Below, piece after piece: positions 33,171 to 42,371 of a stretch of DNA of 64,000 bases (its first letter is position 1; each line of letters begins with the position of its first letter). Made by a program: the position numbers and the translations under genes. The stretch covers positions 1,440,501-1,504,500 of the forward strand of contig NZ_CP036422.1 of assembly GCF_009388985.1 (NCBI RefSeq), written 5' to 3'. Below the pieces are notes generated by a model that worked only from the letters and a program-made list of their open reading frames with translations, searched no databases and was not told the origin of the DNA. This DNA is from Halioglobus maricola. GTDB lineage: Bacteria > Pseudomonadota > Gammaproteobacteria > Pseudomonadales > Halieaceae.

Positions 33171-33491
33171 CTAGTAGAAACGCTCTTTAGCCATCACCTC
33201 TTTGAAGTAGGCCTTGGCCTCGCGCGTAGCGGTCATTTCCAGAGTCTCGATTTCACCTTCACTATTGCGCCAGCTGACGAAACTCAGTTCTCCGTTAGCT
33301 GACTCCACTGGCGCTGTCTTGGTCACCCGCGCAGCATACTCGTCACGTATCTCTTGACGGACCGATTCGGCGCCGTGAAGGTCTCCCCGGGCGATCCGTT
33401 CGATTAACCTTTGCTTCCTGCCATCCTGGCCGTTTTTCTTGTCCAACGGTTGATGGGGGCGCGGATTTCTTGGAATTGCGACACTTGCCAT
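33171..33491 (-). CDS. Hypothetical charged protein
   Basis: 106 residues from an ATG with an excellent ribosome site (AGGAGGAGA eight bases before the codon); the longer in-frame reading is therefore not used. It is basic at the N-terminus (RNPRPHQPLDKKNGQDGRKQ) and mixed-charge helical later, with a Trp-containing stretch FVSWRNSEGEIETLEM and a C-terminal KAYFKEVMAKERFY. No signal or membrane segment. I do not recognise it. It converges on uvrB and is divergent from the sulfatase gene. Confidence 0.6.
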   Translation of the reverse strand: MASVAIPRNPRPHQPLDKKNGQDGRKQRLIERIARGDLHGAESVRQEIRDEYAARVTKTAPVESANGELSFVSWRNSEGEIETLEMTATREAKAYFKEVMAKERFY

Positions 33492-33601
33492 TTGGGTCTC
33501 CTCCTGTGGTATTGACTCCATCCTAGGGAGGGTTGGCCAGCGGGCACATGGCGTGTGACGACAGCGACATGACCCCCAGCGACAATCAAGGGTGATTATT
33601 A

Positions 33602-33629
33602 TTGCGTGCTGGCGAGAGTGGTCTATATT
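33602..33629 (+). promoter_or_regulatory. Putative promoter of the sulfatase gene
   Basis: TTGCGT (33602-33607) and TATATT (33624-33629) with a 16-bp spacer, 45 bp before the ATG. Confidence 0.5.
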
Positions 33630-33674
33630 CACCATGGGAAGGTCATTCCCGCCAGTTATCTGAAGGAGCTTTAA

Positions 33675-35225
33675 ATGCTGAAATACACCAAATCGTTGGT
33701 GGCCGGAACTCTCGCGTGTCTCGCGCTAGGAACCCAGGCCGCTGACAAACCCAATATCCTTGTGGTGTGGGGCGATGATGTGGGCCAGTCCAACATCAGT
33801 GCCTACACTCGGGGCGTCATGGGGTACACCACGCCAAATATCGACCGCATCGCCAATGAAGGCATGCTGTTTACTGACTACTACGGTGAGCAGAGCTGTA
33901 CCGCCGGTCGATCCTCCTTCATCATGGGACAGTCAGTGTTCCGTACCGGGCTCAGTAAAGTGGGCCTGCCCGGCGCTGACCTGGGCATGCGGGAAGAAGA
34001 CCCTTCCATTGCGGGCCTGCTGAAGAATCACGGCTATGCCACGGGCCAGTTTGGCAAGAATCACCTCGGTGATCGCGACGAGCACCTTCCCACCAACCAC
34101 GGTTTTGATGAGTTTTACGGCAACCTCTATCACTTGAATGCAGAGGAAGAACCCGAAAACGAAGACTATCCCACCAATCCTGAGTTTCGTAAGAAGTTCG
34201 GCCCTCGCGGTGTGATTCGCTCCTCCGCCGATGGCAAGATTGAAGACACTGGCCCGCTGACCAAGAAGCGCATGGAAATTGTCGATGACGATACCTCCGC
34301 CGAGGCGATCAAGTTCATCGAGAAGGCCCACGCCGAAGGCAAACCCTTCTTCGTCTGGTGGAGCGGGACCCGGATGCATTTCCGCACTCACGTTTCCGAC
34401 GAGAAGATGAAGTGGTGTAAAGAGCAGTATCCACGCGCCGATATGTATACCTGCGGCATGCTGGAACACGATGCTCACATTGGACTGTTCCTGGATAAAC
34501 TCGATGAACTTGGCATTGCCGACAACACCATCGTGTTTTACTCAACGGATAATGGTCCGCACTACAACACCTGGCCAGACGCGGCCGCTACGCCGTTCCG
34601 TGGTGAGAAAAACACCAACTGGGAAGGCGGTTGGCGTGTGCCGTCCATGGTGCGCTGGCCCGGCAATATCGAAGCCGGTTCTGTCTCTAACGAGATCATG
34701 CACCACATGGATTGGATGCCGACATTTCTTGCCGCCGCGGGCGAAGCTGATGTCAAGGACAAGCTGCTGAAAGGCCACCGCGCCATAGGCCGCCGCTACA
34801 AAGTGCACCTGGACGGCTATAACTTCCTCCCACATCTGACGGGTCAGGAAGCTGGCGGGCCTCGCAATGAGATCTTCTACTTCTCCGACGACGGTGACCT
34901 GACAGCCTTGCGCTACCAGGACTGGAAAATGATCTTCATGGAGCAGAAGACAGAGGGAACGTTCCGCGTTTGGATGGAGCCGTTCGTGCCACTGCGCGTG
35001 CCCTTGATTCTGAATCTGCGTCGTGACCCTTACGAGCGCGCGCCGATCACCTCGAACACTTACTACGACTGGCTGCTGGATCGCGCATTCCTGCTGGTAC
35101 CAGCGCAAGCCTATGTGGGTCAGTTCCTGGAGACATTCAAGAAGTATCCGCCGCGCCAGAAGGCCGCGAGCTTCTCGCTGGATCAGGTGATGGATAAGTT
35201 GACCACGCCGAGTGGCCCGCAGTAA
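33675..35225 (+). CDS. Arylsulfatase, secreted
   Basis: 516 residues. Signal peptide (about 1-22, SLVAGTLACLALGTQA). The sulfatase metal/active site shows NILVVWGDDVGQSN and the CTAGR motif (C75..R79), whose Cys should be converted to formylglycine. STDNGPHYNTWPDA and GGWRVPSMVRWPG are typical of the arylsulfatase A family. It hydrolyses sulfate esters in the periplasm; the substrate is unknown. AAGGAGC ribosome site; terminator follows. No formylglycine-generating enzyme is seen nearby. Confidence 0.92.
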   Translation: MLKYTKSLVAGTLACLALGTQAADKPNILVVWGDDVGQSNISAYTRGVMGYTTPNIDRIANEGMLFTDYYGEQSCTAGRSSFIMGQSVFRTGLSKVGLPGADLGMREEDPSIAGLLKNHGYATGQFGKNHLGDRDEHLPTNHGFDEFYGNLYHLNAEEEPENEDYPTNPEFRKKFGPRGVIRSSADGKIEDTGPLTKKRMEIVDDDTSAEAIKFIEKAHAEGKPFFVWWSGTRMHFRTHVSDEKMKWCKEQYPRADMYTCGMLEHDAHIGLFLDKLDELGIADNTIVFYSTDNGPHYNTWPDAAATPFRGEKNTNWEGGWRVPSMVRWPGNIEAGSVSNEIMHHMDWMPTFLAAAGEADVKDKLLKGHRAIGRRYKVHLDGYNFLPHLTGQEAGGPRNEIFYFSDDGDLTALRYQDWKMIFMEQKTEGTFRVWMEPFVPLRVPLILNLRRDPYERAPITSNTYYDWLLDRAFLLVPAQAYVGQFLETFKKYPPRQKAASFSLDQVMDKLTTPSGPQ

Positions 35226-35244
35226 GACTGCAGTCACTGATACG

Positions 35245-35272
35245 AAAAGGGCCTCTTTAGAGGCCCTTTTTT
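35245..35272. terminator. Bidirectional terminator between sulfatase and pdsS
   Basis: AAAAGGGCCTC-TTTA-GAGGCCCTTTT, 11-bp perfect stem (35245-35255, 35260-35270) with T and A flanks. It serves the sulfatase gene and, from the other side, the kinase gene. Confidence 0.92.
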
Positions 35273-37337
35273 ATTGCTGCGCGTGTTTTGGTAACAAGAT
35301 CGAGAAACGCACACCGCCAGCAATGTTCTCCGCCCTTACATAGCCGCCATGGTAGTCGCTGATCAAGCGCACCACGTGCAGCCCCAGCCCCAGGTGCACA
35401 TTGTCGCTTTCACGCTCGCGCAGGGAGACCATGGGCTCGAACAAGCGATCGCGCAAATTGTGGGGCAGGGCGGGGCCCTCGTTGCTCATTGCAATAACCC
35501 AGTGCGCAGGCTGCTCCGAAAGGTCTAACTGGATCGTTGAGCCGGCGGGCGCGAATGAGGCCGCATTGTCGAGTATTTTGTCCAGTGCCTGGGCTAGTAA
35601 TTCTGGGGCGGTCTCGGCTTCAGCGCTTTCAACCTCGAGGTTGAGTGTGATCTTGTGCTCGGCGTAGACATCCCCGTAGGCATCACTGATTTCCTCAAGC
35701 AAAGGCGCAAGGTCCATTGCGTGCAGGGGGTTGGTGCGGACACTCTCTTCCAGTCGATTTGCTTCGCTCATGGCGGTGAGGATGGACTTCAATCGGTCCA
35801 GACCTTCCCGTGCACGGGCCAGATATACCGTGCCCTGCTGTGGGCCGCCCGCGCTGTGTTCGAGGTTTTCCAGTGAGGTCTGGATGACGGCGATCGGAGT
35901 GCGCAGCTCGTGTGCGAGCTTGCGACTGAGGGTGCGCAGATAGTCGTTGTACTCCCGCAGTCGTTCGAGCAGGTCGGCATAGGCCCGGGACAGTTCGCCG
36001 ATTTCGTCGGGAGCCCGACTGCGTGGGAATTGTCCCTGAATAGCGCCGTCCGAGGCGATCACTTTGTGCGCCGCCTCATTCAGGCGCCTTATTCGCCAGG
36101 ACAGCAAGCTGGCGTAGGCGAGCAGGCCCAGGATGCCTGTGCCCAGGGCCAGCAGGCTATAGCCCAGCAGGCGGCTGAACGCCTGGTCGGTCAGAGAGAG
36201 GTACTGTTCGCCGCTCTGGGTGATGATGATGGCGCCGATGATGCCATCCTCGTTCTTCACTGGTGCGGTTGCGACCAACTGGCTACGGGTGGTACTGCCC
36301 GGTTCACGAAACCTGAGATTGCCAGGCCCGCCGGAAAGAGCATCTTCCACCAGCGTTTGTGCCGCCTTTCCTGCCTGGTCAGTGACTGGGGGCGGAGGCA
36401 ATGTTTCTTCAGCGAGAATGCTGCGGTACAGCAGGCGCAGCAACCAGAATGTGTTGTCGTCAGCCTTGTGGCGGGCTGACCCTGTACTCGCCAGCAGCCA
36501 TCGACTGTTATCAGCCACCTGGATTTCAAGGCGCTGGTTGTCAAACAGCGCAAGGGCTTGCTGCAGTGCATCCGAGGTGTAGATCAACCACGGGGGTGAG
36601 GTCGTTTTCAGCGGCGCGATATTCCCCAGGGTGGTTACCGGACTGCCTTCGCCGTGACTCACGTTATTGATGTAGAGCCCCAGCCTCCCGCCAGTCATTT
36701 TCAGGGGCATTTCCAGTTCAATACTGTATCCGTTCATGGCGTCTTGCCAGTAGCCGCGAATTCGCCCTGGGTCCATTCCGCGAGTGCGGCGGCTGGCGGC
36801 ACGGCCGCGCATACTGCCTGGCGCCGCGGTGGCCATGACATAGTCCTGACGCCTGCCGTCCTGCCAGGTGCGAATCATCAAGCGGTCGCCATTCGGCTCT
36901 CGCGACAAGCCGGGGTTGTGGTAAATCACGTCGCTGTCTTGCACCTGTACCAGCAGGAATAGGCTGTCGCCCCGGGTCTGGGCCTTGATGTGCATGGCGA
37001 GGTCGCCCGCGTCGCTGCGCAGCTGTAGGCCGGGAATGTCTTCCCAGCCCTCGGCATAGCCGTCCACAGGAATGCGTATTTCGGCGGGGTGGGCGTGGAT
37101 GTTGGGGCGTTGTTCCGGTGGCGCGTCGATGCGCTCGGGTGCAGGGTATATCGAGCGGCTATCGGCCCCGACCACCGCAGCCACGGCCTGGGCCGTGGCC
37201 TGCAGTGTCTGCTCCTGGCCGTGGCGCAGCGCGCCTTCCATTTCACGAATGAACTGGCAACCTGCCCAGGGCAAAGTTAGCAGCAGCAGCGCGACAATAA
37301 TCAGTTGTCTGCGCAGGCTGAAGGTCAGCCTTTCCAT
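35271..37337 (-). CDS. pdsS: Dedicated-sortase-system sensor histidine kinase
   Basis: 688 residues. An N-terminal helix (about 8-28) and a second (about 395-417) frame a large periplasmic sensor whose first part (DGYAEGWEDIPGL.., LFLLVQVQDSDV, NGDRLMIRT) looks like a CBM9-type carbohydrate-binding fold. HAMP follows, then HisKA with H476 (KLAHELRTPIAVI) and HATPase_c (LDKILDNAASFAPAG, LGLGLHVVRLI). The combination and neighbourhood match the proteobacterial dedicated sortase system kinase. Its ATG overlaps the end of pdsR by 13 bp. Confidence 0.9.
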   Translation of the reverse strand: MERLTFSLRRQLIIVALLLLTLPWAGCQFIREMEGALRHGQEQTLQATAQAVAAVVGADSRSIYPAPERIDAPPEQRPNIHAHPAEIRIPVDGYAEGWEDIPGLQLRSDAGDLAMHIKAQTRGDSLFLLVQVQDSDVIYHNPGLSREPNGDRLMIRTWQDGRRQDYVMATAAPGSMRGRAASRRTRGMDPGRIRGYWQDAMNGYSIELEMPLKMTGGRLGLYINNVSHGEGSPVTTLGNIAPLKTTSPPWLIYTSDALQQALALFDNQRLEIQVADNSRWLLASTGSARHKADDNTFWLLRLLYRSILAEETLPPPPVTDQAGKAAQTLVEDALSGGPGNLRFREPGSTTRSQLVATAPVKNEDGIIGAIIITQSGEQYLSLTDQAFSRLLGYSLLALGTGILGLLAYASLLSWRIRRLNEAAHKVIASDGAIQGQFPRSRAPDEIGELSRAYADLLERLREYNDYLRTLSRKLAHELRTPIAVIQTSLENLEHSAGGPQQGTVYLARAREGLDRLKSILTAMSEANRLEESVRTNPLHAMDLAPLLEEISDAYGDVYAEHKITLNLEVESAEAETAPELLAQALDKILDNAASFAPAGSTIQLDLSEQPAHWVIAMSNEGPALPHNLRDRLFEPMVSLRERESDNVHLGLGLHVVRLISDYHGGYVRAENIAGGVRFSILLPKHAQQ

Positions 37338-38014
37338 CGATAACCCACGCCGTAGGCCGTTTCGATGTGCTGGAACCGATCGTCCACACCCTGGAATTTT
37401 CGTCTGATCCGCTTGATATGCGAGGTAATGGTGTTGTCATCCAGCACCACATCCGCGCTGTTCATGAGCTGCTGTCTGGATTTCACATGACCGGGGTGCA
37501 GTGCCAGAGCGTGCACCATCCAGAATTCTGTCACCGTGAGATCCAGCGCCTGTGCTTTCCAGAGCACGGTCATACGCTCTCTATTCAGTTCCAGCTCGCC
37601 CTGACGCACGATGTCATCTTTTTTCTCCGGGCTTGCCAGCGCGCGGACCCGGCGCAGCAGGGCGTGTATCCGTGCAAGGAGTTGGGCCTGGCTGATGTCC
37701 TTGGTGAGGTATTCGTCCGCTCCCAGGCGGAGTCCGGAAATAATGTCCAGCTCGGAGTCGCGCGCGGTGAGGAACACGATGGGAAGTTCCGCGGAGCGCG
37801 CCCGCAGTTCACGGCAAAGCTCGAAGCCGCCCTCCATTTCGTCACCCAGGCCGATATCTATGATCGCCAGGTCTGGCAGGTTCATGGCAAATGCGGTGGC
37901 TGCCTGCTGGCGGTCCGGATACAGGCGCACATTGAACCCCTGACGTTCCAGGTGATCGCGGTAATTGGCGGCTATGGCCGCCTCGTCTTCGACGATGGCA
38001 ATGTGTTGCGGCAT
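37325..38014 (-). CDS. pdsR: Dedicated-sortase-system response regulator (OmpR/PhoB type)
   Basis: 229 residues. Receiver with acidic pocket VEDE (E9-D10) and phosphoacceptor D53 (LAIIDIGLGDE), LTARDSE and LTKDIS, then a winged-helix DNA-binding domain (about 130-229, LDLTVTEFWMVHALALHPG, ITSHIKRIRRKFQ). It is read with pdsS and divergently from the sortase target gene; it presumably controls that promoter through the repeats at 38086-38118. Confidence 0.92.
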   Translation of the reverse strand: MPQHIAIVEDEAAIAANYRDHLERQGFNVRLYPDRQQAATAFAMNLPDLAIIDIGLGDEMEGGFELCRELRARSAELPIVFLTARDSELDIISGLRLGADEYLTKDISQAQLLARIHALLRRVRALASPEKKDDIVRQGELELNRERMTVLWKAQALDLTVTEFWMVHALALHPGHVKSRQQLMNSADVVLDDNTITSHIKRIRRKFQGVDDRFQHIETAYGVGYRWKG

Positions 38015-38085
38015 CCATGGATGGTTTCAAATATCCCGCGATAGCTCAAGCGCTCGCCACAATTCATCATAATTGATCAGGGCAA

Positions 38086-38118
38086 TGCCACATCGGGGCG
38101 CGGCTTTGCCACCTCGGG
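38086..38118 (+). promoter_or_regulatory. Direct repeat in the pdsR/target-gene gap, likely PdsR operator
   Basis: TGCCACATCGGG (38086-38097) and TGCCACCTCGGG (38107-38118), one mismatch, 21 bp centre to centre (two helical turns). TTTAAATAC just after it may be the -10. Tandem direct repeats upstream of a -10 are the usual OmpR/PhoB site design. Confidence 0.6.
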
Positions 38119-38156
38119 TGATTTAAATACAGGGACTCAAATATGGAGAACCTGTT

Positions 38157-40343
38157 ATGAAAGCGTATCAATCAGCGGCACCCCTGCGGCGGGATGTTTC
38201 AAGTTTCGGTGGTCCACTACTCTGGCTTTGCTTTCGCTGCCTGCCCATGGTGGTTGTAGCTTCTGTAGTGCTGTTGATGCTGTCTAGTCTAAGCGTCAAG
38301 GCAAGCCCGATCGAGGAGGTCTCGCCTAATGATGCCCAGGCGGGTCAGCTCTACCTGCGCGGCGGTTCATCTGCTTACCAGCCGGCAGTGCTGCATGGCA
38401 GCAGCGCATCAGTAGCGGTGTCGGGGATGATTGCCGTGGTGACTTTAAAACAGGTATTCAGCAATCCCACGACGCAATGGCAAGAGGGTGTATACGCCTT
38501 TCCTTTGCCTGAAACCGCAGCTGTACGAGCCATGGAGATGCGTATTGGCGAACGGCGCATTGTGGGCGAGATTCGTGAGCGTGAGGCTGCGCGCAAGGCC
38601 TACACCCAGGCGAAGCAGGTCGGTAAGAAAGCGTCGCTGGTCGAGCAGCATCGGCCCAACCTGTTCAGCAATCGCGTGGCGAACATCGCCCCGGGCGAAG
38701 AATTGGAGGTGACGCTGGAGTATGTGCAATCAATCAGCTATCGCGATGGTGTGTTCTCCCTGCGCCTGCCCACCACAATCACCACGCGCTACATCCCGGG
38801 CGTGCCGCAGCAGGACGAGACGTTCACAGCCGAGGCCACGCTGGATGTGTTACCCGATCACGGCTGGGCGATGCCCACGGATCAGGTGCCTGATGCGCCG
38901 GCGATTACGCCACTGCAACATGCTGCACCTGGTAGCGACAGCGCGCCGCATAATCCGATTGTGATCACCGTGCGCCTCGATCCTGGCATGCCGCTGGCGG
39001 GCGTAGAGTCGCCCTTTCACGATATCGCGCTGAGTCGTCGCGCGGGGGTTTACGATGTGAGTCTGGCGGCGGGCAAGGCAGAGATGGATCGTGACTACGT
39101 GCTGGAGTGGCGTCCAGTGACAGGCAGTGAACCGGCCGCGGCGCTGTTTACGGAGAAGGTAGGGCAGGAGTATTTCGGTCTGTTGATGGTCGTGCCACCC
39201 GCGGTTGAGCAAGCCCAACCAGCACCTGCGAGGGAGATGATATTTGTCGTCGATACATCAGGCTCAATGGGTGGTGTCTCAATTCGGCAGGCGCGCGAAA
39301 GCCTGCAGCAGGCTCTGCGTATGTTGCGGCCGGAGGACAGTTTCAATGTGATCGCCTTCAACAGCAATTATCGCAAGCTGTTCCCCAGAGCGGTTGCTGC
39401 GAGCGCACACAATGTGCAGCGAGCATCAGAGTTTGTGCGTCATCTCAGCGCCAGCGGCGGCACCGAAATGATGCCGGCAATGCAGGCGGCGTTGTTGCAT
39501 GAGGCCGAAGGGGATGAACTCAGCCCCCATGCGGCGTTGCGCCAGGTTGTCTTTATCACCGATGGCGCGGTTGGCAACGAAGAGGCGTTGTTTGCAGAAA
39601 TTCAGCACACGCTTGGCCCCAGTCGCCTGTTTACGGTAGGTATAGGATCGGCTCCCAACAACTGGTTTATGCGCAAGGCGGCGGAGTTTGGCCGAGGCAC
39701 ATTTACCTATATAGGCGATGTCCAGCAGGTCGGTGACAAGATGACGCACCTGTTCCGACAGTTGTCCAGCCCGGTGGCGGTCGGTTTGGCGGTGGATTTA
39801 CCTGCGGGTGCGCAGATGTGGCCGCAGCGGGTACCCGACCTCTATGCGGGCGAACCCTTGTTGCTCGCGGTGAACTTCGGTGAGCAATTGCCGCTGCAAG
39901 AGATTGGCATCCAGGGCGCGATAGCCGGACAGGCGTGGCAGCGCGAATTGAGCTTTGCCGGTGCAGACCCGCAGCGTGTAGCCAGTCACGACGGTGTCGC
40001 TTCTATATGGGCGCGCCGGAAAATCGCCGGATTGCTCGATGAGAAAACACGGGGGGCGAATGAGGCCACGGTGAAAGCCAAGGTATTGCCGCTGGCGTTG
40101 GAACACAGTCTACTAAGCCCTTACACCAGCTTTGTGGCGCTGGAGCAGCAGGTTTCCCGCCCGCAGAAAGATGACTTGCACAGCGGTCCTGTCGCCAACT
40201 CCCGGCCGCAAGGGCAGGCCGGTGCAACATACGCATACCCGCAAACCGCTACTACCGGCCCGGCGAAACTCTGGTTGGGAACGTTGCTGCTTTTTGCCGC
40301 CCTCGTGCTGCGGGCGACCCGCCAGGAGGAGCACGATGCCTGA
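38157..40343 (+). CDS. Sortase target protein with VIT and VWA domains
   Basis: 728 residues. Signal/anchor helix (about 24-48), then a VIT domain (about 55-210, VTLKQVFSNPTTQWQEGVYAFPL..), then a von Willebrand A domain with MIDAS D366-T-S368-G-S370, T and D downstream. The C-terminus is a sortase signal: YPQTAT (694-699), a hydrophobic stretch (LWLGTLLLFAALVL) and basic RATRQ. The usual first residue Leu of the LPxTA-type motif is Tyr here. It matches the marine proteobacterial sortase target family, thought to be anchored by the adjacent class GN sortase. GGAGA ribosome site. Confidence 0.92.
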   Translation: MKAYQSAAPLRRDVSSFGGPLLWLCFRCLPMVVVASVVLLMLSSLSVKASPIEEVSPNDAQAGQLYLRGGSSAYQPAVLHGSSASVAVSGMIAVVTLKQVFSNPTTQWQEGVYAFPLPETAAVRAMEMRIGERRIVGEIREREAARKAYTQAKQVGKKASLVEQHRPNLFSNRVANIAPGEELEVTLEYVQSISYRDGVFSLRLPTTITTRYIPGVPQQDETFTAEATLDVLPDHGWAMPTDQVPDAPAITPLQHAAPGSDSAPHNPIVITVRLDPGMPLAGVESPFHDIALSRRAGVYDVSLAAGKAEMDRDYVLEWRPVTGSEPAAALFTEKVGQEYFGLLMVVPPAVEQAQPAPAREMIFVVDTSGSMGGVSIRQARESLQQALRMLRPEDSFNVIAFNSNYRKLFPRAVAASAHNVQRASEFVRHLSASGGTEMMPAMQAALLHEAEGDELSPHAALRQVVFITDGAVGNEEALFAEIQHTLGPSRLFTVGIGSAPNNWFMRKAAEFGRGTFTYIGDVQQVGDKMTHLFRQLSSPVAVGLAVDLPAGAQMWPQRVPDLYAGEPLLLAVNFGEQLPLQEIGIQGAIAGQAWQRELSFAGADPQRVASHDGVASIWARRKIAGLLDEKTRGANEATVKAKVLPLALEHSLLSPYTSFVALEQQVSRPQKDDLHSGPVANSRPQGQAGATYAYPQTATTGPAKLWLGTLLLFAALVLRATRQEEHDA

Positions 40344-40923
40344 TGTACTTTTGCGAGCGGTGTGGCCACTCTTGCTGCTGGTGGCGTTGCAACAATTGGG
40401 CGGTGCAGCGGTGATAAATTTCAAGGCATGGCTGGCACCGGTGTTATTGGAGCGGGCCTTTGTGCAGAGTCAGGCGCAGGGCGGCGCGGCAGTTCGCCCC
40501 TGGCCCTGGGCGGACACCTGGCCAGTCGCCCGCTTGCGAGTGCCCGCGATGGCGGTAAGCCGTATGGTGCTCGCAGGTGACAGTGGCAATGCGCTAGCGT
40601 TCGGGCCTGGTCACAGTGCTGCTTCCGCTCCTCTGGGCGGGCCCGGGGAAGTGGTGCTTGGTGGTCACCGGGATACACACTTCCGCTTTCTCGAGCGCGT
40701 CGAACCGGGAACCGAGCTGGAAGTGATGTTGGGTGATGGCCGCATGCTGCACTATCGGGTGACTTCTATGGAGGTGGTGAATGCCCGTGAAGAGCCGCTG
40801 CGTGTAGGCGAACAGGCCGACAGGTTGTTGCTCGTTACGTGCTTCCCTTTTGACAGCCTGGAAAGCGATGGCCCTCTGCGCTACGTCGTCAGTGCCGAGC
40901 GCTCTGGCCGTGTGCATTTATAG
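40336..40923 (+). CDS. Class GN sortase
   Basis: 195 residues. N-terminal transmembrane helix (about 8-24); sortase fold with catalytic triad H111 (GGHRDTHF), C169 (VTCFPF) and R182 (LRYVV). It starts within the target gene (8-bp overlap) behind AGGAGG, so both are made together. It cleaves the YPQTAT-type signal of its partner; the acceptor nucleophile in gram-negative envelopes is not established. A longer in-frame extension upstream is not supported by the ribosome site. Confidence 0.93.
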   Translation: MPDVLLRAVWPLLLLVALQQLGGAAVINFKAWLAPVLLERAFVQSQAQGGAAVRPWPWADTWPVARLRVPAMAVSRMVLAGDSGNALAFGPGHSAASAPLGGPGEVVLGGHRDTHFRFLERVEPGTELEVMLGDGRMLHYRVTSMEVVNAREEPLRVGEQADRLLLVTCFPFDSLESDGPLRYVVSAERSGRVHL

Positions 40924-40955
40924 CCGGGGAGGTAAATGTCTGGTGGCTCTAACGC

Positions 40956-40964
40956 TGCTATAAT
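40956..40964 (+). promoter_or_regulatory. Extended -10 promoter of the WS/DGAT operon
   Basis: TG-C-TATAAT, a consensus extended -10 element, 33 bp before the ATG; there is no good -35. Confidence 0.55.
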
Positions 40965-40997
40965 AGGCGGCCAATTTTGGTGCAAGAGCCCTGACAT

Positions 40998-42371
40998 ATG
41001 TCTGCAAGCAAGCTGAAGCCGCTGGACGCGGTATGGCTTATGATGGAAACCCCGGACACACCGATGCATGTCGGCGTCCTGGCAACCTTCCAGAAACCAG
41101 CCAGAGCAACTGCAAGTTACTTTGCCGATCTGGCCGACGAACTGCGAGCGACTGAAGCCGTTGCGCCCTGGAATTGTCGCGTAAGCCGCGGTGTGGTCCG
41201 TAAGCTGAGTGAAGATCCTGATTTCGAGCTGGACTATCATTTCCGTCGCTCTGCGCTACCCGAACCTGGTGGTGAGCGCGAACTGGGCCGCATGATTTCG
41301 CGCCTCCACAGCAACGCTCTGGATCGTGCCCGCCCATTGTGGGAATTCCACCTCATCGAGGGGCTGGAAAATAATCGTTTCGCGTTTTACATCAAGATTC
41401 ATCACGCGCTGGTGGAGGCGGTCAATGGTGTCCCTGCGCTGCTCTCTACCCTGGCCAGCAGTGCTCGCGCACGCAATGTTTCCCCGTTGTGGACAGTGCC
41501 GCTGTCTGCTGTTGAATCGGGTGACCTTATGGATGACCTGGGTTCCAGTGGCCTGGAAGGTACCCTGGATTCCGCCGGCGCACTCGGGCGTGCAGTAGTG
41601 GACATGGCCCGGGCAGCGGTGCAACCAAGCGAACGTAACAGCTTTATCTTCCCGCGCGGAACCCCTCGCTCCACCTTGAATCGGCATATCAATGCCCAGC
41701 GCCGCTTCGCTACTCAGGAGATTGAGCAGGCGCGGATCGAAGCACTGGCAGAGGCCACCGATAGCACTGTCAATGAGATGCTCACCTATTTGATGGGCAG
41801 TTCCCTGCGTCGATTTTTCAAGGAATACAACGCGCTACCAGACGAGTCGCTGGTGGGCATCATGCCCGTCTCGCTGCAAGAGCGGAGCCAGCACCTGGCC
41901 GGCAATGCGATTGCCGGTTTGCGGGTATCCCTGGGGACCAACTTTGGCGATCCGCTGGCGCGCCTGGATGCGGTTAAGGCCTCTATGCAGGAGGTGCGCG
42001 AGGACCGTGCATCCTTGCCAGAGGAGGCCGTGACCTCCTATGTTTTGTTGCGAGCTGCTCCCCTGTACGCGAGTCAGTTGGGCGTGCTGGGCCGGTTTGT
42101 GCCACCCCTTTACAATCTGGCGGTCTCCAACACTGCCGGTTCCGACAAGCCCCTGTATTTCAACGGAGCCCGTCTTGAATCGATTTATCCACTGGCCCCG
42201 TTGATGCAACACAGTGCGCTTAGCGTGGATTGCGTGAGCTACAACGGCAACTTCAATATCGGATTTACGGGTGCCCGCGACACGCTGCCACATCTGCAGC
42301 GTATGGCTGTCTATCTCGGCAAGGCCATGACGGATCTGGAAGAATTGCTGGCGGCGGGGGAGGTGGCCTGA
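40998..42371 (+). CDS. Wax ester synthase/diacylglycerol acyltransferase-like protein
   Basis: 457 residues. The two-domain WS/DGAT fold is clear (LDAVWLMMETPDTPMHVG at the start, PLWEFHLIEGLENNRFAFYI, and a C-terminal SNTAGSDKPLYFNGARL..YPLAPL). The active-site motif HHxxxDG is altered: H135-H136-A-L-V-E140-A141, so the two histidines remain but Asp-Gly has become Glu-Ala. Whether it still acylates is uncertain; the second His is the proposed general base. Its last base overlaps the start of the PhaC-like gene (TGATG), implying a shared lipid-storage function. Confidence 0.88.
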   Translation: MSASKLKPLDAVWLMMETPDTPMHVGVLATFQKPARATASYFADLADELRATEAVAPWNCRVSRGVVRKLSEDPDFELDYHFRRSALPEPGGERELGRMISRLHSNALDRARPLWEFHLIEGLENNRFAFYIKIHHALVEAVNGVPALLSTLASSARARNVSPLWTVPLSAVESGDLMDDLGSSGLEGTLDSAGALGRAVVDMARAAVQPSERNSFIFPRGTPRSTLNRHINAQRRFATQEIEQARIEALAEATDSTVNEMLTYLMGSSLRRFFKEYNALPDESLVGIMPVSLQERSQHLAGNAIAGLRVSLGTNFGDPLARLDAVKASMQEVREDRASLPEEAVTSYVLLRAAPLYASQLGVLGRFVPPLYNLAVSNTAGSDKPLYFNGARLESIYPLAPLMQHSALSVDCVSYNGNFNIGFTGARDTLPHLQRMAVYLGKAMTDLEELLAAGEVA

